Shown here: piece by piece, positions 1 through 8,695 of the stretch
How the letters are laid out: each line of letters opens with the position of its first letter
Position numbering within the stretch: position 1 is the stretch's first letter
From: Bradyrhizobium roseum
Lineage (GTDB): Bacteria; Pseudomonadota; Alphaproteobacteria; Rhizobiales; Xanthobacteraceae
NCBI RefSeq assembly: GCF_030413175.1
Contig: NZ_CP129212.1
Span: forward strand, 1,054,001-1,118,000
DNA: 64,000 nt
Direction: 5' to 3'
Notes under the pieces: generated by a model
Databases searched by the model: none
What the model was told of the DNA's origin: nothing
What the model saw: the letters and a program-made list of their open reading frames with translations, nothing else
Program-made: the position numbers and the translations under genes

Positions 1-157
1 GCCTCAATATGAGCAAGCAACCCTCAAATGACCGCGAGCGGGTATGTGTCCCCATTTGCGCTACTCCTGCACGCCGCTATCCGCCGAAGATAGTCTTCAG
101 CCGCCTGTGTCGCGTCCGAATGCTAACGGCAATGATAGTTGTGCTCAGAGCACTCGC

Positions 158-787
158 TCACCTCGATAGCCGCGCCAAGTAGGCGCAGAGCATGTCGGCC
201 ATCGCGTCCGCGTATGCCGCGATCTCCTCTTCCGACCGTTCGGCCTCGGAGAAGCTCCTGCCGACCTGCGTCAAGGTCGCTTCGATGAGATCGGCGGCCA
301 GCGCGACCTTGCGGGCGTTCGCGCCGGGCAAGGCCTCCGTCAGGAAATCGCGGATGACATACGAGCCAGAGGTGCGGACCGCATGGGCTTCGGGCGCATC
401 GCGATAGAGGGGTGCAGCGTCGCCCAGCGCAGTCCGCACCTCGGCCTCCTGGCATTCCGAGTGCAGAAAGGCGTGAGCAAGCGTCCGCATACGCTCCGTT
501 GGCAGCCGGCTCTTGTCGGTCAGGATATCGCGCAGCAGCTCGCTCGTCCGGCGCCATTCGTCGCTCTGGAGGCGAAACAGGATCGCCGCCTTGTTGGGGA
601 AATACTGGTAAAGCGATCCCACGCTCACACCCGCGCGCTCCGCAATGCGGGCGGTCGTGAATCGGGTGGCGCCTTCCGCCCGCAAAACCTGAACAGCCGC
701 GTCGAGAACCGCTGCGACAAGGCCGTTGGCGCGCGCCTGCTTCGGCTGTTTTCGTGAGGAAACCTGAGGACTTCGGCGCTCAGGCAT
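158..787 (-). CDS. TetR/AcrR family transcriptional regulator
   Basis: A 209-residue one-component repressor. Residues about 20-70 form the TetR helix-turn-helix, with the family's hallmark 'GVSVGSLYQYFPNKAAIL' at its end; the rest is a helical ligand-binding domain of unknown specificity. The open frame continues upstream to 910, but those codons lie opposite the start of the divergent methyltransferase and are not TetR-like. I therefore chose the ATG at 787, which begins MPERRSPQ. It is divergent from the O-methyltransferase/NmrA pair, with about 90 bp between them, so that pair is the likely target (inference). The family call is firm and the effector unknown. Confidence 0.9.
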   Translation of the reverse strand: MPERRSPQVSSRKQPKQARANGLVAAVLDAAVQVLRAEGATRFTTARIAERAGVSVGSLYQYFPNKAAILFRLQSDEWRRTSELLRDILTDKSRLPTERMRTLAHAFLHSECQEAEVRTALGDAAPLYRDAPEAHAVRTSGSYVIRDFLTEALPGANARKVALAADLIEATLTQVGRSFSEAERSEEEIAAYADAMADMLCAYLARLSR

Positions 788-879
788 TGGCGGCTCCAAG
801 GATGCGAATAGCGAACCTGATGAATTATTCGTATTTTGCGTTGTAGGCAAGATTTGCCTCCAGCCATCGGAGTAACCGC

Positions 880-1542
880 ATGAACACAATTTCCGCTGCG
901 CCAGTCGCACCCCTGCTCGATCGGCTCTTCGCCGAGGCCGACGCGGCGTCGCCGCTGGCCGCTCCCGCGTTCGCGTTGCTATCTGCGGACGAGCGCCAGC
1001 GCCTGATGCGCAGCAAAGACGCGTATCGCCAACTCTACGCCAACCTCAAGGATTTCGCGCTGCCGGTGTCGCGGGAGACCGGCAGGCTGCTCTATATGCT
1101 GGCGCGTGCCACGCAGGCGCGGACGATCATCGAGTTTGGGACGTCGTTCGGCTTGTCGACGCTGCATCTGGCGGCAGCGCTGCGCGACAATGGCGGCGGT
1201 TGCGTGATCACCAGCGAGTTCGAGCCGTCGAAGGTCGCTACGGCCAAGGCCAACCTTATCGAAGGCGGGCTTTCCGATCTGGTCGAGTTCCGCGAGGGCG
1301 ACGCGCTGGAGACGCTTGCGACTGACCTGCCAGAAAGGGTCGATCTGTTGCTCCTCGATGGGGCCAAGTCGCTCTACGGCGATATCCTGGCGCTGGTTGA
1401 ACGCCGTCTGCGGCCCGGCGCGGTCATCGTCGCCGACAACGCCGACTACTGCCCCGAATACCTCAAGCACGTTGGCTCGACCGCCAACGGCTACATCACC
1501 ATGCCGTTCACCGACGACGTGGAACTGTCGATCCGGCTGTGA
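880..1542 (+). CDS. Class I SAM-dependent O-methyltransferase
   Basis: A 220-residue cytosolic protein of the catechol O-methyltransferase-like/Methyltransf_24 group. Motif I (EFGTSFGLST) sits at about residues 85-94. A metal/substrate-type loop 'LLLLDGAKSLY' is near 155-165 and 'VIVADNADY' near 182, as in the divalent-cation-dependent small-molecule O-methyltransferases. The substrate cannot be read from sequence. It is 24 bp upstream of the NmrA-like gene on the same strand and divergent from the TetR regulator, so the three probably form one regulated unit (inference). Confidence 0.85.
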   Translation: MNTISAAPVAPLLDRLFAEADAASPLAAPAFALLSADERQRLMRSKDAYRQLYANLKDFALPVSRETGRLLYMLARATQARTIIEFGTSFGLSTLHLAAALRDNGGGCVITSEFEPSKVATAKANLIEGGLSDLVEFREGDALETLATDLPERVDLLLLDGAKSLYGDILALVERRLRPGAVIVADNADYCPEYLKHVGSTANGYITMPFTDDVELSIRL

Positions 1543-1566
1543 CGCCGGAAGTCACTGGAGAATGTC

Positions 1567-2382
1567 ATGATCGTCATCACCGCGCCGACGAGCCAGATCG
1601 GCAGCAAGGTCGTGAGCGACCTGCTGGACGTCGGCGCACCCCTGCGCCTCGTTGCACGCGGCGCCACCAAGCTGCCCATCGCCGTTCGAGACCGAACAGA
1701 GGTGATCGAGGGATCGCACGGCGACGCTTCGGTAGTCGATCGCGCCTTCGCAGGTGCCGATGCCTTGTTCTGGCTCGCACCGCCCGACCCGACGAAAACG
1801 CTTGAGGAAGCCTGGCCCGACTTCACGCGGCCGGCGGTGGAGGCGATCCGACGCCACGCGGTGCCGCGGGTCGTCTCTATTACCGCGATCGGGCGTGGAA
1901 CGCCCTGGCAGCATCGCGCCGGACCCGTGACCGCCTCCGTCCGCATGGACGACATGTTGATGACAAGCGGCGCCGCCTTTCGCGGTCTGGCCATGCCTTC
2001 CTTTATGGAGAATATCGTCCGGCAGGCCGGCGTCATCAGGGACAGGGGCATGTTCTTCGGTCCCATCCGCTCCGATCGGAAACTGCCGTTCACTGCGACC
2101 CGTGATAAGCCTGCGGCTGCGGTACGTTTGCTCGGCGATGATTCGTGGAGCGGCCAGGAGGAAGTGCTGGTGCTGGGGCCGGAGGACCTGTCGTTCGACG
2201 ATCGGGCCGCGATCATCTCTGACGTCGTCGGTGGTCCGGTGCGCTACCAGCAGATCTCGTTCGATCAGTTCAAGCAGCAGTTCCTCGACCGAGGGGCGAG
2301 CGAGTCTGCCGCGCAGGGCTATGTCGACATGTACCGCGCCAAGGACGAAGGCATCGACAATGCCGCGCTTCGCACGCGTTAA
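1567..2382 (+). CDS. NmrA-like/atypical SDR NAD(P)-binding protein
   Basis: A 271-residue protein with an N-terminal Rossmann strand and a modified glycine motif, 'ITAPTSQIGSKV', at residues 4-15, where typical family members have TGATGxxG. The pattern 'FAGADALFWLAPPDP' near residue 60 and 'PSFMENIV' near 145 match NmrA/ergot-alkaloid-reductase-type proteins that bind NAD(P)H as sensors or reductases. A ribosome-binding site (ggagaatgtc) precedes the ATG. It is probably cotranscribed with the methyltransferase. Whether it is catalytic or a redox sensor cannot be told. Confidence 0.8.
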   Translation: MIVITAPTSQIGSKVVSDLLDVGAPLRLVARGATKLPIAVRDRTEVIEGSHGDASVVDRAFAGADALFWLAPPDPTKTLEEAWPDFTRPAVEAIRRHAVPRVVSITAIGRGTPWQHRAGPVTASVRMDDMLMTSGAAFRGLAMPSFMENIVRQAGVIRDRGMFFGPIRSDRKLPFTATRDKPAAAVRLLGDDSWSGQEEVLVLGPEDLSFDDRAAIISDVVGGPVRYQQISFDQFKQQFLDRGASESAAQGYVDMYRAKDEGIDNAALRTR

Positions 2383-2613
2383 AACACCGGACCGACAAGC
2401 TTCCGTATGTTTTGCGAGCAGACCTTGCGGCCGCTTTTATCACCCTAGAGTATTGGCGAACGCCCCCTCCTGAAGTCAACGAGCCTCGTTTCGGAGGACT
2501 AACTCTGGTTGCAGAGCCGATTGCGCTGTCCAGCAATTCGAACATACTCGCCGCCTTGCATGCCGGCGTACTCCCGCGGCCCCGATGTCACACATGGCAG
2601 CAGGCGGTGGCGT

Positions 2614-2663
2614 TGGCGCGCCCGACACGATTCGAACGTGTGACCTCCACCTTCGGAGGGCAG
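2614..2663 (-). pseudogene. 3' half of tRNA-Arg(CCG), attachment-site-like remnant
   Basis: Read on the minus strand, this holds the anticodon stem-loop (loop CTCCGAA, anticodon CCG), a five-base variable segment AGGTC, a perfect T-arm (ACACG-TTCGAAT-CGTGT), the 3' acceptor strand CGGGCGC, a discriminator G and CCA. Upstream of the anticodon stem there is no D-arm and no 5' acceptor strand, so it is not a functional tRNA. A 3' tRNA half of this kind is what tyrosine-recombinase elements leave at att sites. It marks the left side of the AT-richer kinase/IS remnant block. The rest of 2383-2914 contains nothing else I recognise. Confidence 0.75.
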
Positions 2664-2914
2664 AGGTGCGGCTGTCGCGAATGTTTGGATTCAACGCAGT
2701 GACGGCACGCCGCGCTAGCAACGACACAAGAACAGACACTGCACGTATCTGGGCGGCGCTTATTTGGATCGGATGTCACTGTTTTTAAGTATTTGAACTC
2801 ATAGACCCTTTGCGGACTCTATTGTGCAAAGATCTGGCTCGTTCGAGTAGTAGCGGGCTGTTTTCGGAGGTATTAGTATCCGCATCCTGTTATCAGCAAG
2901 CATGGTTACCGCCT

Positions 2915-4084
2915 ATGGACAGTCTCGTTGACCTTGTTTCTATCGATCACACTGGGGACATACCCTTTCGAACGTACTTCGATATCAGCCCGGATTGCAT
3001 GCTCTATATGCGCGTTGAAGGCGACGGAAGGTTCGTTTACGACGCAGCCAATCAGCGAGCGTTAAACTCGGTTGGCCTAACTTTAGATCAACTGATCGGC
3101 CGCACCCCAGAAGATCTGCTTGGGCCTAACAATTCGGGCTTGATGACCGAGGCGCTAAGGACAGTTCTTAACACTGGAATGGCTTACCGTTGTGAACCGA
3201 CATGGGAGTACCCTACAGGTCCAGTCACATACGACGCGGTCTACATTCCTGAAAAGAACATGATGGGTGAAGTTGTAGGCATTTTAGGCATAGCGCGAAA
3301 CATAACCAAGCAGCGCGAACTTGAAGCCAATCTACATCAAGCTCGCAAAATGGAAGCAATGGGACAGCTCGCAAGTGGCGTCGCTCACGACTTCAACAAC
3401 GTGCTGGCGAACGTTCAGGCCTGCCTACAGTTATTGCAGAGAAATTTTAAGTCAGAAGGCGCGCAACAGTTAATTGAAGAGGGGCTGCGCACTATTGCGC
3501 GGGGCGGCAGCCTGACATCCCGAATGCTAGATTTTGCACGTATACATCCGCTGGCGCTCAAGCCGGTCGATCTGAACACCCTGTTGGTAGGGATGTCCGA
3601 CTTGCTTTCGCGTACTCTCGGTAGCGGGATTGTTGTCGAAAAACATTTAGCTGATCATGTGGGGCAAACCTTGGCCGACCGCAACGAACTTGAAGTGGCG
3701 TTCCTAAATATTGCCCTTAATGCTCGCGATGCAATGCCAAACGGTGGCAAGCTCACGATTCGATCCTGTAAAGAAACGATTGGCGAGAATACCGGAATGA
3801 CGTTGGAAAAAGGGGACTATGTCGCAATAAGATTTACGGATACTGGGGAAGGCATGCCAGCAGAGATTTTGGCGCATGCGCTTGATCCATTTTTTACTAC
3901 AAAGCCCGCAGGGAAAGGCACGGGGCTGGGGCTTAGTATGATCAACAGCATGGTGCAGAAAATCGGTGGCGCTATTGCCATTGATAGCAAGCCGGGAATC
4001 GGTACCACGGTTGCTATCTATTTCCCTCGAACTGAATTTAAGAGCGAAAGCGCAGCGGCAGATAAGTCTGGAAAGAAGCACTGA
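2915..4084 (+). CDS. PAS-domain sensor histidine kinase without receiver domain
   Basis: A 389-residue soluble kinase. An N-terminal PAS domain (about residues 15-135) leads into the dimerisation/phosphoacceptor helix 'GQLASGVAHDFNNVLANV', whose His is the phosphorylation site. The HATPase_c domain follows, with N box 'NIALNARDAMPNGG', G1 'FTDTGEGMP', F box 'DPFFTTK' and G2 'GKGTGLGL'. No transmembrane segment is seen. I start at the ATG at 2915 (MDSLVDL); the frame opens at a TTG at 2810 without a convincing ribosome site. Proteins with this H-box often carry a C-terminal receiver, which is absent here, and no response regulator is adjacent. Base composition is visibly more AT-rich than neighbouring genes, suggesting transfer. 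Confidence 0.8.
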   Translation: MDSLVDLVSIDHTGDIPFRTYFDISPDCMLYMRVEGDGRFVYDAANQRALNSVGLTLDQLIGRTPEDLLGPNNSGLMTEALRTVLNTGMAYRCEPTWEYPTGPVTYDAVYIPEKNMMGEVVGILGIARNITKQRELEANLHQARKMEAMGQLASGVAHDFNNVLANVQACLQLLQRNFKSEGAQQLIEEGLRTIARGGSLTSRMLDFARIHPLALKPVDLNTLLVGMSDLLSRTLGSGIVVEKHLADHVGQTLADRNELEVAFLNIALNARDAMPNGGKLTIRSCKETIGENTGMTLEKGDYVAIRFTDTGEGMPAEILAHALDPFFTTKPAGKGTGLGLSMINSMVQKIGGAIAIDSKPGIGTTVAIYFPRTEFKSESAAADKSGKKH

Positions 4085-4179
4085 AATATTGATTCAATCA
4101 AACCGACATGCGTGTCGGCTGTTGAGCCAGCGTTTTCAAGTGTGCGCATCTAATATGGCCAAAAGTGGTGCGGTACATG

Positions 4180-4860
4180 ATGCCATGTCTGCAGTTGGCC
4201 GATTCCGTTGAAAAAGGCGGCAGCAATCCGGGCATTCTGTTGGGAGCGCTGAAGTGGCGAGCGGGTCTGCCGCTTGCTATGCGCGTCGGGTTGGGCATCG
4301 GGATCAGCTTGGCCATCTTGCGAAGGTTTTGGGCGGTGGCCGCGAGAGTGAACTCGTCGCGCGCGCCGTTTGGGCCTCGTAAGCGTAGACGGTCGAGTTT
4401 GAGAATGCGCTTGAGGTGCGCGAACAGCATTTCGATCTTCTTGCGAAGCCGACGCGAGGTGCGGCCCTGCCACGATCTTGCGATCTGACGCGCCATGTCG
4501 CGAGCGCCCTCATATATCGAGCGCGGCGCCCTTCTTGAGGGCTGCTTGGGACAGCACCGGGACTTCAAAACGCAGCGATCACAATCGCGCTTGCTGGCCA
4601 TGTGAAGAATGGTGGCACCATCATTCACCAGCGTTCCGGTCGTAGTAAGACCTTTCCCGTCAGGGCAACGAGACGTCCCCGGCGTGATCATAGGTGAAGT
4701 CATCACGTGCAAAGATCCCGTCTGTGCGATCCGACTTGTCGAAGACGGTCACATGCGGCTCGATGCCATGCTCATAAACCAGCCAAGCCAGCATCTCGGC
4801 CGAGCCATAACCGCTGCCGCCGAGGAGCCGGCCCGGGTAAAGATAAACCGTTCGAACGAG
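4180..4860 (-). pseudogene. IS1182-family transposase remnant, frameshifted and 5'-truncated
   Basis: Two reading frames on the minus strand give consecutive pieces of an IS1182-type DDE transposase. The upstream piece (about 4860-4680) reads '..LLGGSGYGSAEMLAWLVYEHGIEPHVTVFDKS..' and ends in a stop after DVSLP. The next frame continues with a cysteine-containing segment (CDRCVLKSRCCP) and the C-terminal 'RKKIEMLFAHLKRILKLDRLRLRG..EFTLAATAQNLRKMAKL'. The N-terminal half is missing. This is a dead insertion sequence between the foreign-looking kinase and the catabolic module. It is not a copy of the intact IS at 46-47.5 kb, whose protein differs clearly. Confidence 0.8.
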
Positions 4861-4918
4861 CGTTCAATCATGCGCTTGGCAGCCAATACCTCCGCTTGAC
4901 TCGCTCCGGAAATCGAGA

Positions 4919-4952
4919 TTTCATATATGCAAGAAACATATCATATATGAAA
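4919..4952. promoter_or_regulatory. Perfect inverted repeat, operator candidate of the catabolic module
   Basis: Arms TTTCATATATG (4919-4929) and CATATATGAAA (4942-4952) are exact reverse complements around a 12-bp spacer, and each arm holds the self-complementary CATATATG. It ends about 10 bp before the TTG start of the dioxygenase gene, where a repressor would block initiation. The AT-rich dyad stands out from GC-rich surroundings. The IclR protein encoded at the far end of the module is the obvious candidate binder (inference). Confidence 0.5.
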
Positions 4953-4962
4953 TGAGGGAACT

Positions 4963-5790
4963 TTGGGAACGCTCTCCGAGGCGGCCGCCGAACATTACCG
5001 CGAGCACGGCTATTACGCCCCGATCCGGGTGATGCCTGCCTCCGAGGCCGAAGGCATTCGTAGACGGCTCGAGGCGCATGAAGCGGCCCACGGCGCGCTG
5101 AAAGGGTCGATGCGCCACAAGGGTCACCTGCTGTTCACTTGGCTCGACGGTCTGATCCGACATCCTTCGATCCTTGATGCGGTTGAAGGGGTCGTGGGAC
5201 CGGACATCCTGTGTTGGAGCAGCACCTTCTTTATCAAGGAGCCGTACGATCCTGCTTTCGTGTCGTGGCATCAGGATTCGACCTATTGGGGCCTCGATCC
5301 CGCCGATATCGTCACCGCCTGGGTGGCGCTCTCCGAAAGCACCCCCGAGAACGGTGCCATGCGCGTGATTCCGGGCACCCAGAAGTTGGCGCAGGTCGCG
5401 CATCGCGATACCTTTGCGGCCGACAACCTGCTGACGCGCGGACAGGAGATCGAAGTCGATGTCGACGGGAGCAAGGCCGTGATGCTGTCGCTGCAGCCCG
5501 GCGAAATGTCGCTGCACCACGTCCGCCTGATCCATGGCTCGGATCCGAACCCCTCGGCGAAACGCCGCATCGGTTTTGCGATTCGCTATCTTCCCACCCA
5601 TGTCCGGCAGATCGAGGGAACGCGCGACAGCGCCACGCTGGTTCGTGGCATCGACCGGTTCGGCAACTTCGAGCGCGAAACGTCGCCGGAGCGCGATCTG
5701 TCCGAAGCCGCAGTTGCCCTCCATGCCCATGTGATGGGCGACCAGCAGAAAGTACTGATGAAGAACGCGCCGACCAGCGCGATTCGATGA
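4963..5790 (+). CDS. Phytanoyl-CoA dioxygenase (PhyH) family protein
   Basis: A 275-residue predicted Fe(II)/2-oxoglutarate-dependent oxygenase, cytosolic. The family's metal site is visible: 'VSWHQDSTYWG' gives the HxD pair near residue 107, and 'GEMSLHHVRLIHGSDPNPSAKRRIGFAIRYLP' gives the distal His and the 2-oxoglutarate-binding Arg. The only in-frame start near the ORF head is TTG at 4963, because a stop lies at 4948-4950. The nearby ATG at 4952 is in another frame. It is the first gene of a five-gene catabolic block. The substrate is unknown; relatives hydroxylate CoA esters and many other small molecules. Confidence 0.8.
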   Translation: MGTLSEAAAEHYREHGYYAPIRVMPASEAEGIRRRLEAHEAAHGALKGSMRHKGHLLFTWLDGLIRHPSILDAVEGVVGPDILCWSSTFFIKEPYDPAFVSWHQDSTYWGLDPADIVTAWVALSESTPENGAMRVIPGTQKLAQVAHRDTFAADNLLTRGQEIEVDVDGSKAVMLSLQPGEMSLHHVRLIHGSDPNPSAKRRIGFAIRYLPTHVRQIEGTRDSATLVRGIDRFGNFERETSPERDLSEAAVALHAHVMGDQQKVLMKNAPTSAIR

Positions 5791-5811
5791 TCGACCACAG
5801 AAAGAGCGGCG

Positions 5812-6606
5812 ATGAGTGATTTCGACGACCCAAAGCGCCACATGTTCGGCAAATACCAGTTGAAGCCGAACAGCGGGGTGAACCCGCCTTATTCGCCGGC
5901 CTATCCGGTGGAGTGGGGATGTTCGCTACGCACGGTGGAGATCATCACGCATGTGGCGCCGGGGAAGGTCGCGCAGCTGCTCGCCGATACGCCATTCGAG
6001 ATCGCCAGCGATCGCGTCGCCTTTCGCTTCATGCTGTCGCCGGGGCATTCGATGGCAGTGCATGCCGGGCAGATGTTCGATCTGATGATCACCGTGCCGG
6101 TTCGTTACAAGGGGTTGTTCACCGAGACCCATATCTTTATGTATTGCAGCGATCCGATGGGGATCTGCGCGGGACGCGAAGTCTTCGGCTACACCAAGAA
6201 GGACACCCACTACGCCTTCGAGGAGCGCGCGGACGGCTCGATCAGTGGCTGGGTGCGGCGTCGTGGCTTTCCGTTGGCCGATTTCAGCTTCGTGCCGGAC
6301 CCAGCCGCGCCGCTGGTCCGGATTGTCGACGGCACCGAGCAGCCCGGCGGCGAGATCCATGTGCGGCGCGTGCCGCACCCGGAGCGCCTCGAAACGGCCT
6401 ATGCCGATATCGCCTATCGCCGCACGCCGCTGACATACTCCGCGCCGGTGCCGGGCCGCGCGACGATGGTGCTGCATCCCTGTGAATACGACCCGATCTC
6501 GGATTTGAATCCAAAAATGCTCGGCGCGCATTTCATGGTGTCGGATGTGTATGGCGGCGGCTTCGGGGTGGAAGATCGCCGCTTGATCGAACGCCTGATT
6601 CCTTAG
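5812..6606 (+). CDS. Acetoacetate decarboxylase-like protein
   Basis: A 264-residue member of the ADC family. The segment 'CAGREVFGYTKKDTHYAF' near residues 120-137 contains the adjacent lysines used in acetoacetate decarboxylase for Schiff-base formation and pKa tuning. 'PVRYKGLFTETHIFMYCSD' matches the conserved region that carries the supporting acidic residue. Many ADC-like proteins act as aldolases/dehydratases or decarboxylate other beta-keto acids, so the reaction is uncertain. It starts 21 bp after the dioxygenase gene and before the solute-binding protein gene. A shared pathway is likely. Confidence 0.8.
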   Translation: MSDFDDPKRHMFGKYQLKPNSGVNPPYSPAYPVEWGCSLRTVEIITHVAPGKVAQLLADTPFEIASDRVAFRFMLSPGHSMAVHAGQMFDLMITVPVRYKGLFTETHIFMYCSDPMGICAGREVFGYTKKDTHYAFEERADGSISGWVRRRGFPLADFSFVPDPAAPLVRIVDGTEQPGGEIHVRRVPHPERLETAYADIAYRRTPLTYSAPVPGRATMVLHPCEYDPISDLNPKMLGAHFMVSDVYGGGFGVEDRRLIERLIP

Positions 6607-6698
6607 GAAGAGACCGGCTTCGCGCAAGGCGCGCGGCCGGATGCAAATAGCGGCATCGGGTCACAAAGGCCTGAGCCGATAACAGGGAGGCCTCGGCC

Positions 6699-7940
6699 AT
6701 GGGAAAGCATCAATTGTTGAGCCGTCGCTGTCTGCTGGCCGGCGCAGCTGGATTGGCATTGACGATCAGCACGGCAATGACGCAAGCGGACGATGCCCTG
6801 CCGCTGCGCATCGGCGTGCTTTCCGACATGTCGAGCCTTTATGCTGACATCGGCGGGCCGGGCTCGCTTGTCGCCGCCAAGATGGCGGTGGAGGATTTCC
6901 TGGCTTCGCCGCATAAGATGAAGCGCGGCATCGAAGTCCTCAGCGGCGATCACATCAACAAGGCCGACGTCGGGGTCAACATCGCCCGCGAATGGATCGA
7001 TCGCCAGAACGTGGACGCGATCATCGACGTGCCGAATTCAGCGGTGGCGCTCGCCGTTCGCAATGTCGTGCAGCAAGCCAACAGGGCCATTCTGGTTTCG
7101 GGTTCGTCGTCGTCCGATCTCACCGGTAAAGCCTGTTCGCCCAATCTGGTGCACTGGACTTACGACACCTACGCGCTGTCGTCGGGGACGACGCGAGCGG
7201 TTCTCGCCGGCGGCGGCAAGACCTGGTTCACGCTGACCGCGGATTATGCGTTCGGCCACGCGATGGAGCAGGAAGTCAGGAACGTGGTGCGGAAGTTGGG
7301 CGGCACGGTCGTCGGCGGGGTCCGCACGCCGATTAACAGTCAGGACTTCTCGTCCTTCCTCTTGCAGGCGCAGTCGTCGAAGGCGCAGGTAATCGCGCTG
7401 ATCAATGCAGGCGGTGACACCATCAACTCGATCAAGCAGTCGGTTGAGTTCGGCATCCCACAGGGCGGCCAGCATGTGGTCGCCACCGTGCTCTATCTCA
7501 GCGACGTGCATTCGCTGGGGCTGAAGGCAGCCCAGGGGCTTCAATTCACCGAGTCGTTCTATTGGGACATGAATGAGGGAAGCCGCGCCTTTGCTGCGCG
7601 CTTTGCCCCGCGCAACAACGGCCGCTATCCGACCGCGATCCAGGCCGGCGTCTATGCCGAAACCCTGCATTACCTGAAAGCCGTCGACGAACTCGGTGCA
7701 TCGCGCGATGGCAAGGCCGTGGTCGAGCGGATGAAGAAGCTGCCGACGGACGATGCGTTGTTCGGCAAGGGCACCATTCGCGCCGACGGTCGCAAGCTGC
7801 ACAACATGTATCTGTTCGAGGTCAAGAAGCCCGAAGAATCTAAATATCCGTGGGACTATTACAAGGTCATCAAGACCATCCCGCCTGAAGAGGCCTGGCG
7901 TCCGCTGGAAGAAGGTGGCTGCGACTTCGTCAAGTCATGA
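6699..7940 (+). CDS. ABC transporter substrate-binding protein (branched-chain amino acid type)
   Basis: A 413-residue periplasmic protein of the Leu/Ile/Val-binding-like family (Peripla_BP_6). The N-terminus has a twin-arginine-like signal, 'LSRRCLLAGAAGLALTIS', with cleavage probably after residue ~30. 'LRIGVLSDMSSLYADIGGPGSLVAAKMAVEDF' is the typical first strand and helix of the fold. A ribosome site (acaggga) precedes the ATG. No permease or ATPase genes lie nearby, so it must use components encoded elsewhere. The next gene overlaps by 4 bp (ATGA), showing translational coupling to the dehydrogenase. Confidence 0.88.
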   Translation: MGKHQLLSRRCLLAGAAGLALTISTAMTQADDALPLRIGVLSDMSSLYADIGGPGSLVAAKMAVEDFLASPHKMKRGIEVLSGDHINKADVGVNIAREWIDRQNVDAIIDVPNSAVALAVRNVVQQANRAILVSGSSSSDLTGKACSPNLVHWTYDTYALSSGTTRAVLAGGGKTWFTLTADYAFGHAMEQEVRNVVRKLGGTVVGGVRTPINSQDFSSFLLQAQSSKAQVIALINAGGDTINSIKQSVEFGIPQGGQHVVATVLYLSDVHSLGLKAAQGLQFTESFYWDMNEGSRAFAARFAPRNNGRYPTAIQAGVYAETLHYLKAVDELGASRDGKAVVERMKKLPTDDALFGKGTIRADGRKLHNMYLFEVKKPEESKYPWDYYKVIKTIPPEEAWRPLEEGGCDFVKS

Positions 7941-8695
7941 CGATAGAGGTCGAACGGCCGGTGGCATTGGTCACCGGCGCCGGCGGCGATATCGGCCGGG
8001 CCATTGCGCTTCGTCTTGCCCGTGTCAGCGCAGCCGTCGGGATCATCGACATCGATGAAGGCGCGGCGGCCGAAACCGCACGCCTGATCGAAGCCGAGGG
8101 CTGCAAAGCCATGGCCATTCGCGCCGATGTGTCGAGCGGGTCCGAGACGGCAGCCTTTGTCGAAGCTATCGAGGAGCGGCTCGGGCCGATCGGCATATTC
8201 GCCAACAATGCCGGCATCGAAGGTGTAGTCGCGCCGTTGCACGAATATCCCGACGATATCTTCGACCGTCTCTTGCAGGTCAACGTGAAGGGCGTTTTCC
8301 TCGGCCTGAAGCACGTCCTTCCGAAGATGATTCCGCGCGGGCAGGGCGCGATTGTCAACACCGCATCGACCTCAGCGATACGCGGCCGAGCCGGACTTGC
8401 CGGCTACGTCGCTTCCAAGCACGCCGTGCTCGGCCTTACCCGCACGGCAGCTCTGGAAGTGCTGGGGACGAGAATCAGGGTCAATGCGATCCTGCCCGGC
8501 CCGATCGAATCGCGGATGATCCGGGAGCTTGACCTGCAAGTGCGGCGTGGTTCGGCAGCCTTGCGCCGGGCGGGGTCCGCGCCCTACGGCCGGCCAGAAG
8601 ATATCGCGAATGTCGTGGCGTTTCTGGCATCCGACGATGCCGCCCATGTTAACGGCGCGGCGTGGGTGGTCGATGCCGGAATGACGGTACCTTAA
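7937..8695 (+). CDS. Short-chain dehydrogenase/reductase (SDR)
   Basis: A 252-residue classical SDR. It has the coenzyme motif 'VTGAGGDIGRAIA' near residues 13-25, an acidic residue after strand 2 (IIDIDEG) favouring NAD(H), 'NNAGIEG' near 91, and a catalytic Ser-Tyr-Lys set in 'NTASTSAIRGRAGLAGYVASKHAV'. It overlaps the binding-protein gene by 4 bp. Its 3' end overlaps the convergent IclR gene by 47 bp. Its role is probably oxidation or reduction of an intermediate between import and the dioxygenase/decarboxylase steps (inference). Confidence 0.87.
   Translation: MTIEVERPVALVTGAGGDIGRAIALRLARVSAAVGIIDIDEGAAAETARLIEAEGCKAMAIRADVSSGSETAAFVEAIEERLGPIGIFANNAGIEGVVAPLHEYPDDIFDRLLQVNVKGVFLGLKHVLPKMIPRGQGAIVNTASTSAIRGRAGLAGYVASKHAVLGLTRTAALEVLGTRIRVNAILPGPIESRMIRELDLQVRRGSAALRRAGSAPYGRPEDIANVVAFLASDDAAHVNGAAWVVDAGMTVP

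Noticed and set aside
2585..2788. 67-codon plus-strand frame containing 'GAPDTIRTCDLHLRR'
   Set aside because: This peptide is the well-known false translation of a tRNA 3' end; the DNA is the tRNA-Arg fragment, not a gene.
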